From: Ogataea parapolymorpha DL-1
Taxonomy: Eukaryota > Ascomycota > Pichiomycetes > Pichiales > Pichiaceae
Length of the DNA stretch: 64,000 nucleotides
Direction of reading: 5' to 3'
NCBI RefSeq assembly: GCF_000187245.1
Contig: NC_027861.1
Location: 1-64,000, forward strand
The notes beneath the pieces were generated by a model. The model had not been told where the DNA came from. It ran no database searches and saw only the letters and a list, made by a program, of their open reading frames with translations. This document shows, piece by piece, positions 39,145 to 47,904 of the stretch (within the stretch, counting starts at the first letter, position 1; each line of letters starts with the position of its first letter). Position numbers and translations under genes: made by a program.

Positions 39145-40524
39145 ATGGTCCAACCACAAGAGCCAGAATTCGAGCAAGCCTACAACGAATTGTACTCCAC
39201 CCTCAAGGAGTCTACTCTGTTCCAGAAGCACCCAGAGTACGAGAAGGTGATTCCGGTTGTCTCTGTTCCAGAGAGAATCATCCAGTTCAGAGTCACCTGG
39301 GAGGACGACCAGGGCAATGTCCAGGTCAACAGAGGTTACAGAGTCCAGTTCAACTCTGCTCTGGGTCCATACAAGGGAGGTCTGAGATTGCACCCAAGTG
39401 TTAACCTTTCGATCCTCAAGTTCCTTGGATACGAGCAAATTTTCAAGAACGCCTTGACCGGTCTCTCCATGGGAGGTGGTAAGGGTGGATCTGACTTCGA
39501 CCCTAAGGGAAAGAGCGACAACGAGATCAGAAGATTCTGCACTGCCTTCATCAGACAGCTTGCCAGACACATTGGCCAGTTCACCGATGTTCCAGCTGGT
39601 GACATTGGTACCACCGGACGTGAGATCGGATTCATGTTCGGTGCCTACAAGCAGATGCAGAACCAGTTCGAGGGTGTGCTGACCGGTAAGGGATTGACCT
39701 GGGGTGGTTCTTTGATCAGACCAGAGGCCACCGGTTACGGTCTGGTCTACTACGTCGAGAAGATGATCGAGAAGGCCACCAACGGAAAGGAGTCTTTTGC
39801 TGGCAAAAGAGTTGCTATCTCGGGATCCGGTAACGTTGCTCAGTACGCCGCTTTGAAGGTCATCGAACTTGGAGGAACCGTTGTTTCTCTTTCCGACTCG
39901 AAGGGCTGCATCATCTGCCAATCTGGTATCACCAAGGAGCACATCGAGGCCATCATCGAGGCCAAGGTCAAGTTCTTGTCTTTGAAGGACATCATTGGTG
40001 AGTACTCCGCTTTCGAAACCACCCCTGTCCAATACATCGACGGTGCCAGACCATGGGTTCACGCCGGTAAGGTCGATGTCGCTCTGCCATGTGCTACCCA
40101 AAACGAGGTCTCTGGCGAGGAAGCCAAGGCTTTGGTTGCTGTTGGCTGCAAGTACCTTGCTGAGGGATCCAACATGGGCTCCACCCAGGAGGCCATTGAC
40201 GTTTTCGAGGCCGAGAGAAAGAGCGCTTCTTCCGTTGGCGACAGTATCTGGTACGCTCCAGGTAAGGCTGCTAACTGTGGTGGTGTTGCTGTTTCAGGTC
40301 TGGAGATGGCACAGAATTCTCAGAGAGTCCAATGGACTGCTGAGGAGGTCGACAAGAAGCTCAAGGACATCATGGTCAACTGCTTCAATACCTGCTACGA
40401 AACTGCTGTTTCCTACAGCGCCGAGACCAACAAGGACACCTTGCCATCGCTCGTCATGGGTGCCAACGTTGCCGGTTTCGTTAAGGTTGCTGAGGCCATG
40501 AAGGCTCAAGGTGACTGGTGGTAA
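39145..40524 (+). CDS. GDH1: NADP+-dependent glutamate dehydrogenase
   Basis: A 459-residue enzyme (yeast Gdh1 is 454) that makes glutamate from 2-oxoglutarate and ammonium, the main ammonium assimilation step in the cytosol. Visible are [14 protein letters not shown], the catalytic lysine region [13 protein letters not shown] and the NADP Rossmann motif [11 protein letters not shown]. Codon choice is extremely biased, as expected for very high expression, and this creates a 353-codon open frame on the opposite strand that I reject. Two CTG codons at 39361 and 39382 fall on invariant leucines of the GPYKGGLR block, so CTG is read as Leu. Confidence 0.96.
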   Translation: MVQPQEPEFEQAYNELYSTLKESTLFQKHPEYEKVIPVVSVPERIIQFRVTWEDDQGNVQVNRGYRVQFNSALGPYKGGLRLHPSVNLSILKFLGYEQIFKNALTGLSMGGGKGGSDFDPKGKSDNEIRRFCTAFIRQLARHIGQFTDVPAGDIGTTGREIGFMFGAYKQMQNQFEGVLTGKGLTWGGSLIRPEATGYGLVYYVEKMIEKATNGKESFAGKRVAISGSGNVAQYAALKVIELGGTVVSLSDSKGCIICQSGITKEHIEAIIEAKVKFLSLKDIIGEYSAFETTPVQYIDGARPWVHAGKVDVALPCATQNEVSGEEAKALVAVGCKYLAEGSNMGSTQEAIDVFEAERKSASSVGDSIWYAPGKAANCGGVAVSGLEMAQNSQRVQWTAEEVDKKLKDIMVNCFNTCYETAVSYSAETNKDTLPSLVMGANVAGFVKVAEAMKAQGDWW

Positions 40525-40691
40525 ATGTGACGCCCACTGGATGTACTGTACGTAGAACAGAATGAAATAATTTTCTTTAGCGAAACGGATTTAGTTTATC
40601 GTGCCAGGCCATGAAAAAGCATGGTCTGTGGCTGTGTATTTATTTAGGTGGACAAAAATATTTAGACGCAATTTATACGACCTCAGCCTCC

Positions 40692-41954
40692 ATGTCGTCC
40701 ACTTCTGCTTCTTGGACCTCTTTTATCAAGAGTTTGGCATCCTACAACGGAGACTTGTCGTCGCTGACTGCGCCGCCATTTATCCTTTCGCCTACGTCCT
40801 TGGTGGAGTATTCCCAGTACTGGTCCGAACATGTTGATCTGTTTCTGGCCCCTAACTTCATCCAACAGGAACCCAATGACATTGACTCTGTTGAGCTCAA
40901 GCACATGGTTGCCGTTCTCCGCTGGTTCATCTCCACCCTGAAAAGCCAGTACTGTTCTCGAGCTGAGACGCTTGGTGGCGAGAAGAAACCTCTGAACCCA
41001 TTCTTAGGCGAATTGTTTGTTGGCAAGTGGACTGATGAGTCGCCCTCCAAAAAGTTCGGAGAAACACTGCTGGTGAGCGAACAGGTCAGCCACCACCCCC
41101 CTATCACTGCCTACGCAATCCAAAATAAAACTAATAAGACCACCCTCCAGGGCTACAACGGAGTTAGAGCTTCCATGTCTGCAACCGCATTGAACGTGAG
41201 ACAATACGGCCATGCATTGCTAAGCTATGAGAATCTCAACGAGAAGTACCTAATTACCCTACCACCTCTCCACATCGAAGGTATATTGATGGCCGCTCCG
41301 TTCGTTGAACTAGAACAGAAGTCTTACATCCAGTCATCGGCAGGATACGTTGCGGTCATCGAATACTCCGGCAAGGGCTATTTTTCTGGTAAGAGCAACA
41401 GTTTCAAAGCCAGAATCTACAAGAACATTAGCGAGGCTGAGGACAAGACGAAGGCTCTATACACCGTCAGCGGCCAGTGGTCGGGCGTCTCGTCCATATC
41501 AAGAGGTAACACCGTTGCTTCCGATGCACAAGTGTTCTTCGATGCCAAGAACTCCAAACCTCAACATCTGACGGTCAAGCCTATTGAAGAGCAAAGTCCG
41601 CTGGAAAGCAGAAGAGCCTGGCAGAAAGTTGCCGAGGCGATCAGGGCTAATAATTACAATTTGATCCACGAAGAAAAAACAAAGATCGAAAATGAACAAC
41701 GCGAGCTGCGCAAGAAAGAAGCTGCTGATGATACTCCTTGGAAACAGAAATTCTTTGAGGAAATTGATTATACAACTCTGACGGAAGAAGATGACGAAAC
41801 GGGATATGTCAAGCTTGCCAACATGGCAAACTTGTCGCTGAAAAACGTTCCCTCCGGTACCAGAAAGGGCTCGTCTAAAGACAATGAAACCGAAGCAGGG
41901 TCTCACTGGAGATTCTGTCCCGAAAGATTAGATACCACAGATATCGTTTTCTAA
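40692..41954 (+). CDS. KES1: oxysterol-binding protein homologue Osh4/Kes1
   Basis: A 420-residue single-domain ORP (yeast Osh4 is 434) that swaps sterol for PI4P between membranes and antagonises Sec14. The N-terminal lid is SWTSFIKSLASYNGDLSSL, the fingerprint EQVSHHPP is near residue 130, and LNPFLGELFVGKW and SFKARIYKN are conserved. The open frame begins 27 codons upstream, but the ATG at 40692 gives the canonical lid. Its TAA (41952-41954) abuts the SSK2 stop on the other strand with no base between. Confidence 0.95.
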   Translation: MSSTSASWTSFIKSLASYNGDLSSLTAPPFILSPTSLVEYSQYWSEHVDLFLAPNFIQQEPNDIDSVELKHMVAVLRWFISTLKSQYCSRAETLGGEKKPLNPFLGELFVGKWTDESPSKKFGETLLVSEQVSHHPPITAYAIQNKTNKTTLQGYNGVRASMSATALNVRQYGHALLSYENLNEKYLITLPPLHIEGILMAAPFVELEQKSYIQSSAGYVAVIEYSGKGYFSGKSNSFKARIYKNISEAEDKTKALYTVSGQWSGVSSISRGNTVASDAQVFFDAKNSKPQHLTVKPIEEQSPLESRRAWQKVAEAIRANNYNLIHEEKTKIENEQRELRKKEAADDTPWKQKFFEEIDYTTLTEEDDETGYVKLANMANLSLKNVPSGTRKGSSKDNETEAGSHWRFCPERLDTTDIVF

Positions 41955-44900
41955 TTATACTGGAGTGTGCTCTCCTGCGAGCTCCGTAGTCGAGCTGTTG
42001 CTCGAGTCACTGAACGCTTCATTCCGGATAGCTTGAATCCATGGATCTTGTAGAAGCTCCACCGCAGTAAGACGCTTTGTTGGATCAATATCCAGACACT
42101 TCGCCAGGAAGTGCTGTCCTTGAATGCTTAATTGGTCGTTGGTTGGGAATTGAGGAAGATGTCCTGCAGCAATATGATACATCACGGCAAATTCATTGTC
42201 CAGATTAGCCCATGGTCGTCTTCCAGTAGCCATTTCCAATAAACAGCATCCCAATGACCAGATATCAATGGCACCAAACTTGCCAATCGTTTCGCCCCTG
42301 ATTGTTTCCGGCGACATGTACATCGGCGTACCAGTCAACGCCTGTGTTTTGCGGCCGGAATGGAGGATCGAATTCAAAGTGGCAGTCCCGGAACCGCTGC
42401 CGTTGCCCCCGCTGCTGGATGAGCCACCTGTTGTATTCGAGGTGTTGCCGTGAGCAGCCATTGCGATCACTTTAGCAGAACCGAAGTCAACAAATTTAAT
42501 GACTCCCATGTGGTCCAGAAGTATGTTTTCTGGTTTGATGTCTCTATGCACAATACCAAACTGATGGAGGTATGCAAGACCTTCAAGCATTTGAAGTGTA
42601 TAGAGTTGAATCACTGACTCGTCTTCAATACGACCATACTCTAACAAACTTGCCAAAGATCCACCACTGCAGTACTCCATGAAAATGTAAACTCGGTCGC
42701 GATGAACTTCAACACCGAAAAATTGAACAATATTAGGATGCGACAACATTTCTAACACAGTCATCTCACCTTTAATGGCCGGCACAATGGATTTGATAGA
42801 CTGTCTGTCTTGGAACCGGATTTCTTTCACCGCTAAAGCTCCTCCAGTGTCCAGATTAATTGATGCATAGACTGAACCAAATGTTCCCCCACCCAGGAAT
42901 TTACCTTTCTGCCATCTGATGGAGACAGATGAGAAGGACGAGGCGAGGTAGGTCAGGAATTGGTTATCGGTATCCGTATCATCCAGGACACGGCCAACAG
43001 ATTGTTGCTCGACTTGTAGCAATCTTCTCTCTTCTTCTAGGCGGCCAATTTGATACATGATATGCTCTCTCAATGAACTTAGGCTTTCATCATCAAGCGT
43101 GAATAAGTCTTTCTCTGAGATAGAATGGTAATTGAGCATTCTCTTTTTTTGCATTTCCTTGGTTCTTGCCCCCATGATATCGAAATGAGAAATTAATAGA
43201 GACATGCACCCTGCAACTTTGTCCTTCAATCTGTAGAACTTTTCGCTGTCTAAGGTTAGAATATTGAATCCAGTCGTTATATCCATCGCAAACTCCAAAG
43301 CAGAGACACACCATCTGAATGTTTTAGGGTCTGTGGGTATACAGTCATCCACAATAAAACTCAACCATTCGATAGCAAACTGTAACAGCTTCAAAATGAG
43401 TACAGATTTTCGTGCGTTGTCAAACGTCCTCAAGAAATCACGACCTGAATCTCGAATGTATGTGAACACGGTATTTGCTAGCTCTTGCGTATCTGCTATT
43501 CCACGACATTGATTTCTCACAGAAGGCACGGCATCGATGACAAAGCACGACATTCTGAAAAATTGCTTCGAGATGACTTGGAGTTCTCTTTGCACTTTTG
43601 GCAAGGAGCATCTCTTGCCAACAGCGGAGCCTATAGTGTTTCCCACACATTCTTTGAACCAATTGGCACAATCATCAACCTTGGAGGAAGAGCCACCCTT
43701 GGAAATCAGCAAGACTTTTCCTTTGTCGAGGTTGCCAATAGGTAAGGAGGTGAGATCCAGTGGCAAAACGATACCATCCCACATCATCGCCTTGGCGGGA
43801 TAAACCACCAAAACGTAATCATAGCTCTCATCGAACTCATTTTGGTTCTCACCAAAGTGTTCAGCTTCAGCATAAATAGGTTCAGCATAGTAAGTGTAAT
43901 TTTCTGCTGCTTCCATATGTCTCTTAGGTATTTTGCTGAAATCCACACCGAGATGCGAACTTTTTAAGATTCGGGAAACTTCATATGGCTTACTAGCAAT
44001 GGACTCCGATGCAAAAACGTAAACACCTTCCTCCGCCAACTGCGCGTTGTGATAGAGTACATGATTACTTTCTTTCAGCATATCCAAAAACTTCTTCATG
44101 CGCGCACCGTTCAAATTGTACAATATGGAGTTTTGGAAATAGAAGTTGAGAATAGCATGGAAACGGAAGAACTTCCTTTTCAATTGACCGAAATTCTCCA
44201 TCATGGACGTGTACCATCTAACCATTTTATGCTTGTCCAACGGAGTGCCATCGTAAGGAGGTCCCTGGAACTGATGTTGCATGTATTGATGTAGCCTAGC
44301 AACAAGCTTAGATGTTAATATGCTAAATTGAGTCGCAACCTCTGCAGAGCCGCCTTCAATATAGAACCCAAGGTTTTGAAGGAAGGACCATTCGCGTTCC
44401 AGTTCTTCCGGCTCTTTGAATGTTCTAAACGATTTTGATGACTTCGGAGAATCCAATAGCTTTCTGTTCAACAATAATAAATAATGATGAACACATTCCA
44501 AAATAGCGTTGTCAAAGTCTGCATCTTGATAGTCCAACGACGATATCCAGCCTTCACGAGGAGAACAATATTCCAGGAATGATGTGCGAATCTCTAGCGC
44601 GAGAGTGATGTACAGTTTGAAATCTTCAAGGACTTGGTCAATCATCATCATCGTTGGATTTCTCAGTTTTTTGGCGTATGATAGTCTGGTGTTCACTAAT
44701 TCTTTCATCAACTTCGAGGGGAACATCGCGAGAACCAAGAGGGAGTCAACATAAGACGGTAGATTCAGTTTCTCAAAATACTGCTGATACTCAAGGTACG
44801 ACTCCTTTGCTTTGAAAGTCCAATGTGCACAACTAGCAAATAGTCTTTTGTTGAATAGATCTTCAATATCCTTCTCTTTCATGATTCTTTCCACAAAAGA

Positions 44901-46448
44901 CCGATCTTCCTTGAATATGTTTCCATTCTTGTTCCTGCTAGAGCTAGTCTCACTGTCCGAGTGGTCTTGGTCATCTTGGGACTCTAGTTCAGGGAGTTCG
45001 CTATTTGCAGACGAAGGGCCAGGAGATCTTAGAATATCGAGATCGTCGTTGCCAACCCATTTCCTCAGAACGTCAGATTCTCGCTGGATAGCACACGTAA
45101 TCGAGGTCCATGCAATAAGAGCGTGCAAGCGGGACGTAAACTCAGGTGTTCCACACAAAGGTTTCTCATTTTCCATCTCCTTCTGAGTTCTCCAAAGTTC
45201 TTGACAACGTTCATACCTATTAAGTAAATCATTGACTTTGTCAAATCCAAACTTGACTTGTGTGATATAAGGCGAATTTTGTATGTCTTCCGGCATTTCA
45301 AGTCTGAAATTCATGATTTCATCAAGAATTTCATCAACAAGACCCCTATGATATTGCACGAGTCTTTTCTGATCCTCCTCAGTTCTACCAAAAAGTTTGG
45401 ACCGTATCCCTATCCAAAGATCCTCTTTGTACGAGGCACGCAAGTAGCTTTCGCCTTCCACTTCATTCAGTGGCTTTATCAACTTTGTCTTCTCTCCCGT
45501 CAACACGTCACCAGTGAGAACAGATTGCAAAAGAGACTGCCATTCAAGACGCTCCAAAATGGCAGCATTGTCATCGGTGTGCTTCAACTGAATATCGTCG
45601 CTTTGATTCAATATGTCGAGAAGAACTGTGGAGTCCAATCTGTACTCTGATGGTTTCTCCCACTCATTACTGGTCATGCCCACCTGTTGACTCAAAGCTT
45701 TCAACGCCTTGAATTCCTTACTATCATCTTGACTCAAGTCCTCTTGGAACTCCTCCAACTTGTCCTGTATTTTTAAAGCCTCTGGATCCTCATCGACAGT
45801 GACTTCCGCTGGGTCGTCGTCATCCTCGATGTCCACCGATTTGTTATAATAATCGTCGTTCACCTTATACCTGTTCTTGAACTTGTTGATACCGTTCAGA
45901 TACAGCATTTCCTGTTGCTGGTACTGTTGCGAGTATTTCGTGTTCAAGTTTGAACGCAAAATGGATGAATGGGGACGCACGCCTTCGATGGTCGCAGACA
46001 TAGGCCCCGAGGAGCCATTGCTCTGATTTGAGAAAAGGGTTCGTAACTTTTGGTAGTTGTTGCTTCCTCGACTAGACCTAGAGCTGATTGGACCGGTGCC
46101 ATTGGTGATATAATGGAAGCTTGGCGTTTTGAGCAATGGCGTCCTTTGGGGCTGCTCATCGGGACTCGATTTGACACTTTTCTTAGTCGGCAGTTGTTCG
46201 GGAGCTGTATCCAACTTTCCAATAGCTTCAACGGGCACGCCATTGTTCAAATCGGTCTGAATTTTCAGCATCTGGTCGGCAGTGTACGTGCCAGTGTTAT
46301 GCGGAGACGAAAGAGGTGTTCCTCGTGGTGAAAGCAAAACGCCTTGAGAGGGTATTTGCAACTTTAACTTTGACAGCGATCGTAGCGTTTCGGAGTCTTC
46401 TTGGTGAGTCTCCTCATCACTCGGCTTATCCTTGCTCGTGGGCGACAT
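41955..46448 (-). CDS. SSK2: MAPKKK Ssk2/Ssk22, HOG pathway
   Basis: A 1497-residue MAP kinase kinase kinase that activates Pbs2 in the Sln1 branch of osmostress signalling. A Ser-rich N-terminus is followed by a long helical regulatory region and a C-terminal kinase domain from about residue 1180: GGGTFGSVYAS, VHRDIKPENILLD near 1301 and VDFGSAK, then APE-type motif as MSPETI. Between DFG and TPMYMSPE is a low-complexity Gly/Ser/Asn/Thr insert of about 45 residues in the activation segment; inserts at this place are also known in Saccharomyces Ssk2/22. It has a single fused copy here where Saccharomyces has two paralogues. Confidence 0.93.
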   Translation of the reverse strand: MSPTSKDKPSDEETHQEDSETLRSLSKLKLQIPSQGVLLSPRGTPLSSPHNTGTYTADQMLKIQTDLNNGVPVEAIGKLDTAPEQLPTKKSVKSSPDEQPQRTPLLKTPSFHYITNGTGPISSRSSRGSNNYQKLRTLFSNQSNGSSGPMSATIEGVRPHSSILRSNLNTKYSQQYQQQEMLYLNGINKFKNRYKVNDDYYNKSVDIEDDDDPAEVTVDEDPEALKIQDKLEEFQEDLSQDDSKEFKALKALSQQVGMTSNEWEKPSEYRLDSTVLLDILNQSDDIQLKHTDDNAAILERLEWQSLLQSVLTGDVLTGEKTKLIKPLNEVEGESYLRASYKEDLWIGIRSKLFGRTEEDQKRLVQYHRGLVDEILDEIMNFRLEMPEDIQNSPYITQVKFGFDKVNDLLNRYERCQELWRTQKEMENEKPLCGTPEFTSRLHALIAWTSITCAIQRESDVLRKWVGNDDLDILRSPGPSSANSELPELESQDDQDHSDSETSSSRNKNGNIFKEDRSFVERIMKEKDIEDLFNKRLFASCAHWTFKAKESYLEYQQYFEKLNLPSYVDSLLVLAMFPSKLMKELVNTRLSYAKKLRNPTMMMIDQVLEDFKLYITLALEIRTSFLEYCSPREGWISSLDYQDADFDNAILECVHHYLLLLNRKLLDSPKSSKSFRTFKEPEELEREWSFLQNLGFYIEGGSAEVATQFSILTSKLVARLHQYMQHQFQGPPYDGTPLDKHKMVRWYTSMMENFGQLKRKFFRFHAILNFYFQNSILYNLNGARMKKFLDMLKESNHVLYHNAQLAEEGVYVFASESIASKPYEVSRILKSSHLGVDFSKIPKRHMEAAENYTYYAEPIYAEAEHFGENQNEFDESYDYVLVVYPAKAMMWDGIVLPLDLTSLPIGNLDKGKVLLISKGGSSSKVDDCANWFKECVGNTIGSAVGKRCSLPKVQRELQVISKQFFRMSCFVIDAVPSVRNQCRGIADTQELANTVFTYIRDSGRDFLRTFDNARKSVLILKLLQFAIEWLSFIVDDCIPTDPKTFRWCVSALEFAMDITTGFNILTLDSEKFYRLKDKVAGCMSLLISHFDIMGARTKEMQKKRMLNYHSISEKDLFTLDDESLSSLREHIMYQIGRLEEERRLLQVEQQSVGRVLDDTDTDNQFLTYLASSFSSVSIRWQKGKFLGGGTFGSVYASINLDTGGALAVKEIRFQDRQSIKSIVPAIKGEMTVLEMLSHPNIVQFFGVEVHRDRVYIFMEYCSGGSLASLLEYGRIEDESVIQLYTLQMLEGLAYLHQFGIVHRDIKPENILLDHMGVIKFVDFGSAKVIAMAAHGNTSNTTGGSSSSGGNGSGSGTATLNSILHSGRKTQALTGTPMYMSPETIRGETIGKFGAIDIWSLGCCLLEMATGRRPWANLDNEFAVMYHIAAGHLPQFPTNDQLSIQGQHFLAKCLDIDPTKRLTAVELLQDPWIQAIRNEAFSDSSNSSTTELAGEHTPV

Positions 46449-46557
46449 GCTTTGTTGAGTAAATACAGTTGAAGCTTAGAAGTAGTAGAACACCTTATCA
46501 CTTGTTTTGTTTCGCCTTTAGCAAAAAAAAATTGTTTTTCGCACTTCATCGTCACAA

Positions 46558-47616
46558 ATGGCTGGGTGTAAGTATTATGGCATGACCGAGCGTGCTAATC
46601 AACCAGTTTCCATTGATCTAGACCATTGCCTGGAGAAGCTTTATCGGGGAGAGCTTTTGTCCGAGCCGGTTATAGACCAACTGTGTTTCAAGCTGAAGGA
46701 ACTGCTGGTGAAGGAATCAAACATAGTACACGTCCAGTCGCCAGTCACGCTAGTGGGAGACATACATGGACAGTTTTACGACTTATTAGAGATCTTCAAG
46801 ATTGGTGGATACCCTCCGGACACAAACTACCTCTTTCTTGGCGATTATGTTGACCGAGGGTTCCATTCTGTCGAGACAATCAGCTTACTCATAGTATTGA
46901 AATTAAAATACCCCCAGAGGGTGAATCTCATCAGAGGAAACCACGAATCGCGCCAGATCACGACAAACTATGGCTTTTACACTGAGTGTTTAACCAAGTA
47001 CGGCAACCAGTCCCAGATATGGTCTATTTTCACAGATATATTCGACTACCTAATTCTCGCCGCCATTATCGACAGCAATCTATTCTGTGTCCATGGAGGA
47101 CTATCCCCAAATGTCCAAACAATAGATTCAATACTGGTCATTGATCGGTTCAAGGAGATCCCTCATGACGGGCCCATGGCGGACCTTGTCTGGAGTGACC
47201 CAGATCTAGAGCTTCTCAATTTCCGCATATCTTCGCGAGGAGCAGGCTACCAGTTTGGAATCAACGTCGTGAACAAATTTTTGCAGGTCAACAAGTTTGA
47301 AAGCATATATCGAGCCCATCAACTGTGCCAGGAAGGATACCAGGTGTTCTGGAAGGGAAAGGTCAACACCGTGTGGTCTGCTCCTAATTATTGCTATAGA
47401 TGTGGGAACAAAGCCAGTATCCTGGAAATCTTCGACAGCTATCGAGAGCCAGACAGTTTTCGGTTCAATGTGTTTGATGCGTCTCCTGAAAGCCAGAAAG
47501 AGTTTCTCAAGGTTGTCAATTTGGGCGAGATGGACGAGTCTGCGCAAGATGACTTCTTGGCCCTTCCCGAAAACAAAATCGCAAAAAAGGCTCCCTACGT
47601 GGAGTATTTCATGTAA
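46558..47616 (+). CDS. PPG1: PP2A-type phosphatase Ppg1, with 39-nt intron
   Basis: Exons are 46558-46567 and 46607-47616, giving 339 residues. It is a Ser/Thr phosphatase catalytic subunit: GDIHGQ, GDYVDRG and GNHE metal-binding motifs, and the Ppg1-like run CFKLKELLVKESN. Ppg1 in yeast acts in the Far complex and in glycogen metabolism. Spliced, it starts MAGFSIDLDHCLEKLY, like PP4/PP6 enzymes; unspliced it would carry 13 extra residues. The C-terminus is YFM, not the usual YFL of the methylated PP2A tail. Divergent from SSK2 across 109 bases. Confidence 0.9.
   Translation: MAGCKYYGMTERANQPVSIDLDHCLEKLYRGELLSEPVIDQLCFKLKELLVKESNIVHVQSPVTLVGDIHGQFYDLLEIFKIGGYPPDTNYLFLGDYVDRGFHSVETISLLIVLKLKYPQRVNLIRGNHESRQITTNYGFYTECLTKYGNQSQIWSIFTDIFDYLILAAIIDSNLFCVHGGLSPNVQTIDSILVIDRFKEIPHDGPMADLVWSDPDLELLNFRISSRGAGYQFGINVVNKFLQVNKFESIYRAHQLCQEGYQVFWKGKVNTVWSAPNYCYRCGNKASILEIFDSYREPDSFRFNVFDASPESQKEFLKVVNLGEMDESAQDDFLALPENKIAKKAPYVEYFM
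46568..46606 (+). other. 39-nt in-frame intron in PPG1
   Basis: Donor GTAAGTA, branch GCTAAT (one base off CTAAC) and acceptor CCAG are present. It begins after 10 coding bases, is a multiple of three and has no stop in frame. Its removal gives a PP2A-family N-terminus of usual length, which is the main argument for splicing. Confidence 0.7.
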
Positions 47617-47639
47617 TATTAAGCTTGCATCTGTTATGA

Positions 47640-47861
47640 TTATGAATAGTATAATTCTAGGTTCATTCCGTCGTGGATCTCGTAGTCGTCTAGCGAAATA
47701 TGGTCTTTGAAAATCATGTACCCTTTCTTGAGAACGATTTTGTTGGGGTCTGTGCCAATTTGGAGGCCTAAGAGCTTTTTGAAGTCTCCTATGGTGTCAG
47801 TCGGCAGACACTTAACCCTGATTTTTTTCCCGAGCCGGTCATTGCATACAACTTCAATCAT
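47640..47861 (-). CDS. HUB1: ubiquitin-like modifier Hub1/UBL5
   Basis: A 73-residue ubiquitin fold without a C-terminal glycine pair; it ends in LELYYS with the family tyrosine pair. [17 protein letters not shown] and [19 protein letters not shown] are highly conserved. Hub1 binds Snu66 non-covalently and helps the spliceosome use weak 5' splice sites. Convergent with PPG1 (23 bases) and divergent from the ZRG17-like gene with only 43 bases between start codons. Confidence 0.95.
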   Translation of the reverse strand: MIEVVCNDRLGKKIRVKCLPTDTIGDFKKLLGLQIGTDPNKIVLKKGYMIFKDHISLDDYEIHDGMNLELYYS

Positions 47862-47904
47862 TAGAGGTTATTTTAAAATCTTTTTTAGTTTTATTTATCG
47901 ATTA

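Noticed and set aside
39040..40101. 353-codon open frame on the minus strand opposite GDH1
   Set aside because: Antisense shadow of a very biased gene; no domain is recognisable and it lacks a sensible start context.
40611..40691. Upstream start for KES1 adding 27 residues
   Set aside because: The ATG at 40692 gives the exact lid start of Osh4 proteins; the extension has no counterpart.
47707..47904. N-terminal extension of the ZRG17-like gene
   Set aside because: The 66 codons are antisense to HUB1, which is one of the most conserved small proteins; the extension is not protein-like.
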